Below are positions 48,301 to 58,738 of a DNA stretch of 64,000 nucleotides, one piece after another (positions within the stretch are counted from its first letter, which is position 1; each line of letters starts with the position of its first letter). The notes under the pieces are model-generated. The model was not told the origin of the DNA. It made no database searches and saw nothing but the letters and a program-made list of their open reading frames with translations. The stretch is from Paramecium sonneborni (lineage: Eukaryota; Ciliophora; Oligohymenophorea; Peniculida; Parameciidae), in the NCBI GenBank assembly GCA_905182985.1, contig CAJJDN010000019.1:112696-176695 (forward strand), read 5' to 3'. The translations under genes were made by a program, and so were the position numbers.

Positions 48301-48554
48301 GATAGAGACTAATCAATTTATAAAAGCATTTTTGGTGGAATTATGACATTGTTGATTTGCTCAGCTAGTCTTTCATATGCTATCTGGGTTATTTATTAAT
48401 GGTAAACGAATTAATATAGCCCTAAAATTTCAAGTTCAGCCTTTGTTTCAAACTTTGAACTTTTAGATTTGAACTATGATGTTATAAAATTTTATTATTG
48501 GAGATCAGATGAAGGAATGATTGATCCATTTGAACAAAAAGTTCTTCTTCCTTT
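45310..48554. repeat. 1,622-bp repeat abutting the N at 46932
   Basis: Bases 45310-46931 recur as 46933-48554 (offset 1,623) on either side of one N. I noticed one difference: G at 45432 versus A at 47055. The near-identity points to overlapping contigs or two very recent copies. Confidence 0.85.
46609..47001 (+). pseudogene. Two-pass membrane protein, chimera of 5' and 3' pieces across the N at 46932
   Basis: 46609-46931 is a 5' end (MSNNFISNLRSIDFFGAPL) identical to the copy starting at 48232; after the N, 46933-47001 is the last ~22 codons of a family member. The central ~370 codons are missing. This arrangement is explained by unmerged contigs, so it should not be read as a real truncated gene. 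Confidence 0.7.
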
Positions 48555-49692
48555 ATTAACTTATGCTGAAAATTATACCTTAAGAGACAAATAGGTATTG
48601 GAAATATCCAATTAAACAACACCTTTTGGAAGCAGATACATTATTCCAAAAATGAAAATAGGATAAACAAATTTCAATGGAATTTTGATGACTACGACTG
48701 AAATGTACATTTAAATAGTTAAATGTTCACCTGAGCTTTTAAAGGAAGGAGAACAATGTGCATCTGAAGAAATTACTAATTAATTTTATAGTCAACAATT
48801 AAATACAATCGTTGCTGAATTATAATACAAATAACTTGATTCAAAAGATGGATCAATAACATCAAGTGTCTAGGAATTGCTTATCTAATTAGAAGAATCT
48901 AATTGCTATACTTTAAATACTTATATATAAAGTAATTTTTATGAAGTCAAAAATTCATTGTTATTTGGATCTCCAGAATATTTTGAATTTGTAAATGGAG
49001 CTTTAATTTAACCATAAACAAATTCAGTATAATATTGTAAATAAGCATTTGGAGATGAGACTTATGCTCTTCTCTATGTAGGAATTAAAGGAAATTAAGT
49101 AAAAACTATTTTTGAATATCCAAATGCTGGTGATTTATTAGCTAATGTTGGTTCAATTATCTCAGTTTTGTTTTTGTTTAGACATGTTATACTATTTTTA
49201 AACTCCTATTTTTTAAATGAAAAAATAATTCATGATGTCATTTCCTTTTATTATCCTTAATTTTCTTAGATAAAGATTTACAAAAATTGGAAAAGAGATA
49301 TTACTAAAGTAGTCTTACATAATTAATAACTTGAATTAAAGAAATACCTAGAATTTTATTAAAATATTAAATAAACTATTAAACATAAACTTACTTTTAT
49401 TAATATATTTTATGAAATTTCAAGACTTTATATTTTAATTAGAGCTAATAAATTCTAAGATGAGATTAAAAAATGTCATTCTGTAGGATTGAAGTTAGAA
49501 TATCTCAAATTATCGACTATAGTTATTGATCCATTTTCCTCCTCCTCGAGGGAAATAGACGAACAAATACTAAATGATGAAGATATTGGTATTCTTTCTT
49601 TGTAAGAACGATAAAATTAGTCTAATTTTAAGATTCCTGTTAAGGAAGCTGACTCGATGAATTTTTATGATATAAACAAAATAAAATAGTGA
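48232..49692 (+). CDS. Two-pass membrane protein, array copy 2 (486 aa)
   Basis: Intronless, starting MSNNFISNLRSIDFFGAPL with one extra Asn compared with copy 1. TM1, the Cys-bearing loop (KCSPELLKEGEQCAS) and TM2 are as in copy 1; the C-terminal tail has diverged strongly after TM2 (VVLHNQQLELKKYLEF; SSSSREIDEQILNDEDIGIL) while ending in the shared NFYDINKIK. Its upstream region (TTTATTTCGATAAATTC) differs from that of copies 1 and 3, so promoters within the array are not uniform. Only 180 bp separate it from copy 3. Confidence 0.85.
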
Positions 49693-49872
49693 TAATAATA
49701 TATAAATTAAATTTTGATATTAGACTTTTATAATTAACAAAACCTTATAAATTGAATCAAAAATAATAAAATGTTGAAATTATAACATGAGCAAATGATA
49801 TAAAAAGATGAAGTTGATTTTTGAGTCAAAAATTCCAGATATATTTTATACAAAATTGATTTAATTATATTA

Positions 49873-51339
49873 ATGAGTAATTTCATCTCTTATTTAAGAT
49901 CAATAGATTTTTTTGGAGCTCCTTTAGTCTAACATATAGATAGAGACTAATCAATTTATAAAAGCATTTTTGGTGGAATTATGACATTGTTGATTTGCTC
50001 AGCTAGTCTTTCATATGCTATCTGGGTTATTTATTAATGGTAAACGAATTAATATAGCCCTAAAATTTCAAGTTCTGTCTATGTTTCAAACTTTGAACTT
50101 TTAGATTTGAACTATGATGTTATAAAATTTTATTATTGGAGATCAGATGAAGGAATGATTGATCCATTTGAACAAAAAGTTCTTCTTCCTTTGATAACTT
50201 ATACTGAAAATTATAGCTTTAGTGATAAAATAGTATTGGAAATATCCAATTAAACAACACCTTTTGGAAGCAGATACATTATTCCAAAAATGAAATTAGG
50301 ATAAACAAATTTCAATGGAATTTTGATGACTACGTCTGAAATGTACATTTAAATAGTTAAATGTTCACCTGAGCTTTTAAAGGAAGGAGAACAATGTGCA
50401 TCTGAAGAAATTACTAATTAATTTTATAGTCAACAATTAAATACAATCGTTGCTGAATTATAATACAAATAACTTGATTCAAAAGATGGATCAATAACAT
50501 CAAGTGTCTAGGAATTGCTTATCTAATTAGAAGAATCTAATTGCTATACTTTAAATACTTATATATAAAGTAATTTTTATGAAATCAAAAATTCATTTCT
50601 ATTTGGATCTCCAGAATATTTTGAATTTGTAAATGGAGCTTTAATTTAACCATAAACAAATTCAGTATAATATTGTAAATAAGCATATGGAGACGAAACT
50701 TATGCTCTTCTCTACATAGGAATTAAAGGAAATTAAGTAAAAACTATTTTTGAATATCCAAATGGAGGTGATTTATTAGCTAACATTGGTTCAATAGTGT
50801 CAATCTTATTCATGGTTAGGCATGTTATCGTTTTTTTGAATTCTTATCATTTAAATGAAAAAATAGTTCATGATGTCATTTCCTTTTATTATCCTTAATT
50901 TTCTTAGCTAAAGATTTACAAAAATTGGAAAAGAGATATCACTAAAGTTTATCTTTAAAATTAAGAACTCGATTTAAAAAAATTCATAGCATTTTATCAA
51001 AATATTAAATAAAAGATAGAACAAAAGCTTACATTTGTTAATTTGCTTTATGAGATTTCAAGAGTTTATATTTTAATTCGTGCTAACAAATTAAAATGTG
51101 AAATAAAAAAATCTCATCTTATAGGATTAAGACTTGAACATTTGGAATTAAATAATTTTCCCTTAGAACCATCTCCTAGATCTTGCTGTAGTTCTAGAGA
51201 AATTGAGGAGCAAACGCTGAATGATGAAGATATTACGATTCTTTCTTTATACGAACGTTAAATTTAGGCCAAAAATCCTTTTCCTGATGAAGAAGCTGAT
51301 TTAATCAATTTCTATGATATAAATAAAATAAAATAGTGA
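49873..51339 (+). CDS. Two-pass membrane protein, array copy 3 (488 aa)
   Basis: Intronless, starting MSNFISYLRSIDFFGAPL. The loop is close to copy 2, and TM2 has its own variants (IVSILFMVRHVIVFLNSYHL). After 50850 it switches to apparent identity with copy 1, through the tail (PRSCCSSREIEEQTLNDEDI) and 3' flank. This mosaic points to gene conversion, unequal crossing-over or misassembly. The ~160 bp upstream resembles that of copy 1. Confidence 0.85.
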
Positions 51340-53421
51340 GTCTAATTATTTTTATAAGAAATATTAACATACAAAATTTATATAGATTATGTGAAATGCT
51401 TTTACTCTTAACCTTATTTACATATTGAATGAATTTTTATATACAATTTGAAGTTTATAACAACTTCTATCTCTAAAAAAGTATAAGTAGGCTGGTTTAT
51501 TTAAAAACCATTTAAACAATAAAATATTTCAAAGCTTTATAAAGTTTTTGACTTAAATTATTGCATTTACTTTCAAAACTCTTTAAAGAGCAATTATAGA
51601 AAATGATATTTATTAAGTACAATACAGAAATAAAAAATATTCAGTAAATAGAGAGTAAAAGCCAGAAATATATTTAATTGTAAAATAAAAGAGTTAAAGG
51701 CTAAAGTATTATAAAAATAATATTTGAATAATTATTGTAGTTAAACTTCTTTATGACATTTAACTAATTAGCATAATGATTTATAGAACAGCGATGAAAA
51801 AATAAGTTGATGGTATGACAAAAATCTTTAAAATTATAAAAGAGGTTAATCAAAAATTTGTTAATTGAATATATTTGGAAGCTATAAAATTATTCAATTA
51901 AGCCTTCATCTAGAAAATTCTGCAATTAACATAATCCAATTTTTAAGTCAAGAAAACAAGTAGCTATTTTCGATAAGTTAAAATTTCAAACAATATGAAT
52001 AAAAATAACAGATATTTCTAAATTAAGGAGATGTTGTTTCAACTTAAAAATAACAATCCCTATCTTATAAAGTTTAAAAGCTTAAATGAGCAAAAATATA
52101 AATTTTTTTTGAAGAATTATGATTTGAAAATGGTTGATCAAATTTTCTAATCTTAAGGATATTTTGTCTCTTATAATTTTCTAAAATATTCATCCTAGAA
52201 GCATTTAATAAGAAAAAACTTAAGATGACTTTTTGGGTAGATTGGTAGCAAAATTTAATAAAGGACGAAATATGATAATCCCAAAAAAATTGGATCAAGA
52301 AACAAATATGTTATCAAATCTTCGATACACTATTTGAACATTTCAGGATTGCTAATTATTTCTATTAGTTAAATGAGGTAGCAGCAACTGTTGCTATCAA
52401 ATCAAATAGGCTAAGATCCTTGATAAAAGTGTCAAATGGTGAAAATAAATTAATCAATTGAAATTACAATATTAATAAAGNGAAATGCTTTTACTCTTAA
52501 CCTTATTTACATATTGAATGAATTTTTATATACAATTTGAAGTTTATAACAACTTCTATCTCTAAAAAAGTATAAGTAGGCTGGTTTATTTAAAAACCAT
52601 TTAAACAATAAAATATTTCAAAGCTTTATAAACTTTTTGACTTAAAAGAGTTAAGGCTAAAGTATTATAAAAATAATATTTGAATAATTATTGTATTATT
52701 AATAAAATTTGAAGATTTCAAATTTAACAATTCTGTTATCATAAAAATTTTTATACTGTATTAAATTTTAAGTGCAAAATTATTTAGATATTAATTTAAG
52801 TAGATTAACTTTGTCTACTGATTTGAAATAAAATGTACGAAATTTATACTGATTTGAATTAATTAAGTTTATTTATAAATAATTCACAGTATTTACTACT
52901 TAATAAGTAATACAAGATAATTTGCAAATAGAATAATGAATTTTATATTTTTAGCTTATTTTTCATTCTATAATGATAATATTTTTTTCACTTCGAAATC
53001 ATTTTATTATAATTAGTTACAAATATTATTTATTTAAGCTTCCTTTTTTTGTTAAAAAACCTACTTGTGTCAATTTTATTTTTGAATTAAAAGGTAAAGT
53101 AAAAGAACAAAAAGTAATTTTTATTTTATATTTAACAAAATGAGAGAGGGCAATTCACTGGATTTGATTCGCTCACTTTCCTTAATTATCATTATTCAAT
53201 TTAAGAATTTAAAATAGTCAAATACATTAAAATAAATTAGATACATTTGTATTATAATTTATATATATGATAGATAAATGGTAATAAATTTTTAAATGTT
53301 TCGTTTAAAGAAATACCTCTTAAATTATATTCATTTATAGAAGTTGATCTGGATAAACTTTAAGATAAGTTAAATGATTAGATATTTTTGGTTTATTGCT
53401 AAAAATTTATAAATTATAATT
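51340..53421. other. Array spacer with gap (N at 52481)
   Basis: 51340-52480 is the same spacer found after copy 1. After the N, 52482-~52645 matches 51393-51556 with at least one substitution; the match then jumps by ~130 bp and ends near 52700, so this copy is genuinely different sequence rather than a simple overlap. The remainder up to 53421 is AT-rich with nothing recognised. An unknown amount of sequence may be missing at the N. Confidence 0.6.
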
Positions 53422-54879
53422 ATGAGTAATTTTATTTCCTTATTAAGATCAATAGATTTTTTTGGAGCTCCCTTAGTCTAACATATTGATAGAGAATAAT
53501 CAATTTATAAAAGCATTTTTGGTGGAATTATGACATTGTTGATTTGCTCAGCTAGTCTTTCATATGCTATCTGGGTTATTTATTTATGGTAAACAAATTA
53601 ATATAGCCCTAAAATTTCAAGTTCTGTCTACGTTTCAAATTTTGAACTTTTAGATTTGAACTATGATGTTTTAAAAGTTTATTATTACAAATATGAAGAA
53701 AATTTAATAGATCCTTTTGAAGCTAATGTTTTACTTCCAATGATAATTTATACAGATAATTTTAAATTAACTGACAAAAAAAGATTAGATTTTTCTAATT
53801 AAACAACATACTATGGAAATAAATTCATAATTCCTGAAATGAAATTAGGATTCACAGATATTGATGGTTAATTAATAACATCATCTGAAATGTACATTTT
53901 AATAATTAAATGTAAACCTGAGCTTTTAAGAGAAGGAGAATAATGTGCATCTGAGGAAACAAGTAATTAATTTTTTAGTTAATCTCAGAATATTATTTCA
54001 TTGCAAGTATAATATAAGCAATTAGATTCAAAAGATGGATCTATTTAATCAAGTTTTTAAGAATTTTATGTTTAATTAGAATAGCACAGTTGTTATACTT
54101 TAAATACTTACTTACAAAGTAATTTTTATGAAGTCAAAGATTCATTTCTTTTTGGGTCTTCAAAATATTATGAATTTTTTAATGGAGCTTTGATTTAGCC
54201 ATAAACAAATTCAGTTTAATATTGCCATTAATTTTATGAAGAAGAAACTTATGCATCTCTTTATATAGTTATGAAAGGAGATTAAGTAAAAACGATTTTT
54301 GAATATCCAAATGCAGGTGATTTACTAGCTAATATAGGTTCAATTATCTCAGTTTTATTTTTATTTAGACATATTATACTATTTTTAAACTCCTACTATT
54401 TAAATGAAAAAATAATTCATGATGTCATTTCCTTTTATTATCCTTAATTTTCTTAGATAAAGATTTACAAAAATTGGAAAAGAGATATTACTAAAGTAGT
54501 CTTACATAATTAATAGCTCGAATTAAATAAATTCCTGGAATTTTATTAAAATATTAAATAAAAAATTGAATACAAACTAACTTTTATTAATATGTTTTAT
54601 GAAATTTCGAGGCTTTATATTTTGATAAGATCTAATAAATTTTAAGATGAAATTAAAAAATGTCACCTTGTAGGATTGAAATTAGAACATCTCAAATCAT
54701 AAAGTGTTGTTTTTGATTCATTCTTCTGCCCCTCTAAGCAAATAGAAGAATTGACGCTTAATGATGATGATATTAAAATTCTCTCCCTCCAAGAAAGGCA
54801 AAAATTTGGTAAAATGGAGATTACTGATGAAGAGATTAATTTGATGAATTTTTATGATATAAATAAAATTTAATTATGA
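53422..54879 (+). CDS. Two-pass membrane protein, array copy 4, most divergent (485 aa)
   Basis: Intronless, starting MSNFISLLRSIDFFGAPLVQ. TM1 is unchanged, while the loop differs at many positions (VYYYKYEENLIDPFEANVLL, KCKPELLREGEQCASEE) yet keeps the Cys posit­ions. TM2 and the first part of the tail match copy 2. The C-terminus ends NFYDINKI-QL with a different stop context. Conservation of TM1 and the Cys against a changing loop suggests that the exposed loop is the variable part of the family. Confidence 0.85.
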
Positions 54880-55089
54880 TGAATTTCCATACATTTTAAT
54901 TTTATATCAAATGAGGACGATGAAATAAAATGAAGTAATACATTTAAAATAGAATTAAAGTATTGAAATGCTGTATTTTTATATAATATATCAAAATGAG
55001 CAATTAAAATTTATTGAATATTGAAGGTTTAGCTCAATAAAAGCTTATAAATCTAATCTATAAAATTGAATCAATGATAATAATTAATA

Positions 55090-55520
55090 ATGAATAATTT
55101 TATTTAATCTCTTTCAGTCTAAAAGTGTGATATAGAGTAATCAATTTATAAAAGCATTTTTGGTAAAATTATGAAATTTATTGATTTGTTTAATTACTTG
55201 ACGCGATTCGAAAAAAGGATTAATTACATCGAAAAAATCTAAGGAGTTGTTAATTTTATTAAAAAACCCAAGTTTTTATACTTTAAATATTTTCTTACAA
55301 AAGTATTTTTTAGAGCTAAAGAATTCATTAATATTTGAATCTCCTAAGAATTAACAACTGATAATAGATCTTTCATTGAGAGTAAAGAAATTCAGTATAA
55401 TATTTTAAATAAGCATCTCGAAATGAAACTTAAGCTATTCTTTATATATCTTTTTATATATTTTTTTGAGTTGAAGACTTACAAAATATGGAAAAGGAAC
55501 ATTATTTTGTTTTTTTATCA
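55090..55520 (+). pseudogene. Degenerate copy of the two-pass membrane protein with internal deletion
   Basis: Begins ATGAATAATTTTATTTAATC and keeps ATCAATTTATAAAAGCATTTT from the TM1 region, then jumps ~470 bp to a segment matching the loop (TTATACTTTAAATA; GAATCTCC; TTCAGTATAATATT) and on to the start of the tail (AAGACTTACAAAATATGGAA). Many substitutions and several frame breaks. It closes the array at its 3' side, mirroring the relic at 41940. Confidence 0.75.
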
Positions 55521-56910
55521 ATTATACATTTAAATCTACTAAAATGAAATGAACAATTAATAAGTAATCAAAAGCACACAAATTATTTTTATTTGAAGAA
55601 AAATAGCTTAAGAATCTAAGTAGGATTGAAAACTATTATTTGAAAATGGATTTTTAGATTTTTGGAATAAATTTCTTTCACTGTACATATTATCCTGATA
55701 AAATGCTTTCAATAAAAATAGTTCCATTCCTTATAGTTCCTATGATAAATTAAATTGTTTTTCTTTAGCCTTTCTGTAAGTATATTGCAATCTGACTCTG
55801 ACGGTTCTTTGAAAGTAAGAATTTCTTTAAGGTTTTATTTTCTATGAAAAAGAAAGAATTATGAGCATATATTAAAAATTTGTTTTTGTAAATTTCCTCC
55901 TAAAGCATTATTCAATATTTTCATATTTTTTTTCTCTTTATATAAAACCATACATGTTTAAACCTTCTTTTATAGAATTCATTTCACTTTAATTAAGTAT
56001 TGCTAAAAACTCAAATGTTGCTTGCACTAGAACTAATTTAATTAACATTATCCCTCAATTTCACATAAATTTTGATTATTAATCATATTCACAACAATTA
56101 AACCAGTAGTCATTTTTGTTACCTTCAGTAAAAATAAAGGTTTATAATCCGAAATCAGGTTTATACTAAAAACTTCTAGATCATCGCTGTCTAAATAGAG
56201 GCCAAGTGTTTTATTAAACCACAAATTTTTTACTCTTATGTAATCTTAGTGAATTAGAGTAGTGTTATAATATTTTCCTTAAGTTAGATCATCAAACAAT
56301 TATTTAAACATAAAAATAAATTTATATTCTAAAATTATATTTTTATGAGTCTTCATATTCCAAGCCTAAAATAAACCTCTATTTAATATGAATCAGCATT
56401 CCTTTTTCAAACATGTTGTTATTTTTAAATGTAATATTGCATAAGCTCTTTAAAAATTTTTATAGCTATATCATATAATAGATTGATTCATTCTTATCAA
56501 AGAAGATAATGAGTCTTAAAACATTTTGCAAGTCATGAACAAGATATTGAAATCATCTGAAATATCTCCTCAATTAAATAATTTTGTAACACGTAATTCA
56601 TGATTAGAAAATAAAAATTACCATCTTTATAAGGTTTCATAAAATAAATTCTACTTTAGATACCTTCTGATCGAAGTTATATATCCATTTATGATCTTAA
56701 TCTATTTTGCTTATACTTTATATCATATTTATAAATCAGCCAATTTTTAGTCACAATCTTATATATTACATTTAAGATATCAACAAGTTATCTTTATAAA
56801 AAAGGGTCAGATTTGCTATATCACTTAAAATCACTTTTTCTGATAGCGATCTGTGAGAGCATGAAAAAAAACAAGCATAAAATTATATACTATAAAATAA
56901 TAATATTTAT
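55521..56910. other. Gene-poor 1.4 kb, possible decayed minus-strand gene
   Basis: No intact gene. On the minus strand around 56500-56760 a frame reads KYKQNRLRSQMDIQLRSEG and then FMKPYKDGNFYFLIMNYV; an adjacent frame gives KLF-N-stop-GDISDDFNIL, vaguely like a cyclic-nucleotide-binding domain with a TGA in place of a residue. Frames are broken throughout, so at most this is a relic. Confidence 0.3.
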
Positions 56911-57229
56911 TCACCAACTTTTCATACCTCCTACCTACTCTATAACAACGTCAATTTCATCTCCTGTCTCCATTCCAATCTAATATATATCATATTATTT
57001 TAACATCAGCTGGAGTTTATGTCTCTAATATTCTTTCTCCATCAAATAAGAATCTTACATTTTAGATTTGAAGCTAAAATATTTACTTCATATTTACATT
57101 TTATCTTGAGCAATAAGCATCCATCAGTTTCTTGAATTGAGTTTACTTTTTGATTTTGAAGAATACTTCTTCACCATCTTGAGATTTAACTTTTAAGTTC
57201 AAATATTCAGCTTATGATTGATCTGCCAT
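56911..57229 (-). CDS. SUMO (small ubiquitin-like modifier)
   Basis: Starts MADQSQAEYLNLKVKSQDGE, then VFFKIKKQTQFKKLMDAYCS, VRFLFDGERILETQTPAD and GMETGDEIDVVIEQVGG. The C-terminal Gly-Gly is followed by four residues, MKSW, to be removed by a SUMO protease. Two introns: 24 nt (before LQIQNVRF) and 25 nt with a GTT donor (before IGMETGD). About 89 residues, normal SUMO length. SUMO is conjugated to lysines of nuclear proteins through E1/Ubc9; in Paramecium sumoylation is needed for developmental DNA elimination (known from published work). Start 57229, stop 56911. Confidence 0.95.
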
Positions 57230-57356
57230 ATTTTTTAATTAAATTAATAATTTTTAGAATATTACTCAATTATAGTAATATTCTGATATTAATTTAAAGT
57301 TTTTAATAATTAACATAAACAATAAACAAAACATCTGTTTTCATAATAAGATTTCT

Positions 57357-58117
57357 TCATTTGGTTGTCAAATCAATTAGAGTCTTAAGAATTTATTAAA
57401 AATTATTAATTTATTTACGGTCTGGCGAAACCTATATAATCCAAAATAATATTACTTCATCATTTTCTTTTATATGAAATTACTGAACCTTATCATTAAA
57501 ATATCTCATTTCTTTATAAACTTCTTTAACAGTCTCATTTTTTTCACTATTTACACAGATAAATGCTTCAAAAAATTGAAAATAACACTCTAAAGAAATA
57601 ATTAATAATAGTTAATACATTTAAATGTTGTATTCATAGTAGGAGTATTAATTATCCAAATATTAAACAAATGATTTACATGCCCTACTGTATAATTGTG
57701 TATTAAGCAGTCATAATTCATCGGTTGAGAGCTCCAAATGAATGAATCATCATTTGTGCTTTATGTCATTGTTTCACAATAATCTGCTAGAACATATAAA
57801 TTTCAAGAGCTTACTGTTTTCAATCATATTTTATAGCCTCTTTGGACTTAAGGCATAATCATCAATCATAATTAGAATGAAATGAGATTATTAAGTAGTC
57901 TTTAACATTTGATTTCCTTCGAAGCAATCAAAAGTAAATTGAGAATTCATTATAAAACCTTCATAAGTTTCAGTTTCTTCAACATAGGTTCTTCTTTTTT
58001 ATTATTTTTCTTATTTGGCAATTTTCTAATAAAATTAATATATAGTATCAATACATTTAAAAAATCCTATTCTGAATCAGCATGCACACCTCCACTTCTC
58101 ATTCGTCTCAAATTCAT
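57357..58117 (-). CDS. Unknown protein upstream of SUMO
   Basis: Starts MNLRRMRSGGVHADSEQDFL and ends ILKTLIDLTTK. A 29-nt intron joins EQDFLN to KIAKQEKQQKRRTYVEETET; another of ~34 nt follows IMIDDYAL. Later segments include CETMTQSTNDDSFIWSSQPM and KVQQFHIKENDEVILFWIIQ. The basic N-terminus is followed by a globular part of beta-strand character. No family recognised. It ends 127 bp before the SUMO start on the same strand. Confidence 0.6.
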
Positions 58118-58738
58118 TTTTTTAAAACTATATTTTTATTTCTTTTTATTTATTTATTTAAAAACACAATCATTAAAATATATAAATATTTAAACAATAA
58201 AGTATTAATCTCTATATTAAAGATCCATTAATAAAGAAAAATAGTTTTATTATACTACTCTTTTAAAGTCTAAATTTGTTTATAATATATTATTATATTC
58301 AGTTTTTCATACATATTTGAACCTATTATTTTTTAATGTAACCTATCAAATATAAAAAAAATAAACAAATGATAGTATCATATCTGCTTGATGCTTTAGA
58401 ATAGTAAAATTTCAATTCAAATTTTATTTTTGCTGTGTATATCAAACTGAGAATAAAGACCTTTGATTAATTTATCGAAAAACTTTTCAGATTATTCTGA
58501 TTTTTATAGATTTAAAATCAAGCAATTATGTAATCTTTTTCAACTATTTCATATTTTATAAAAATAATACTGGAAATTATCACTTTTAAATAATAAAAGT
58601 GAATTTTTATTTTCATATTGGTATATTAGTTATGGAGAAAGTTACATTATCTAAATTTTTTTAAATTAATAAACAAAGAATAAATTAGTTTTAAAAGATT
58701 TAATAAAGATATCACATTATATATTGTATTAAATTAAA
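58118..58738. other. Intergenic, 620 bp, nothing recognised
   Basis: AT-rich spacer upstream of the unknown gene and downstream of the P4-ATPase gene. No coding frame, repeat or RNA could be supported. Confidence 0.4.

Noticed and set aside
42473..54879. Assigning the two-pass membrane proteins to P2X or ENaC/ASIC channels
   Set aside because: Only topology is similar; none of the sequence motifs of those channel families is visible.
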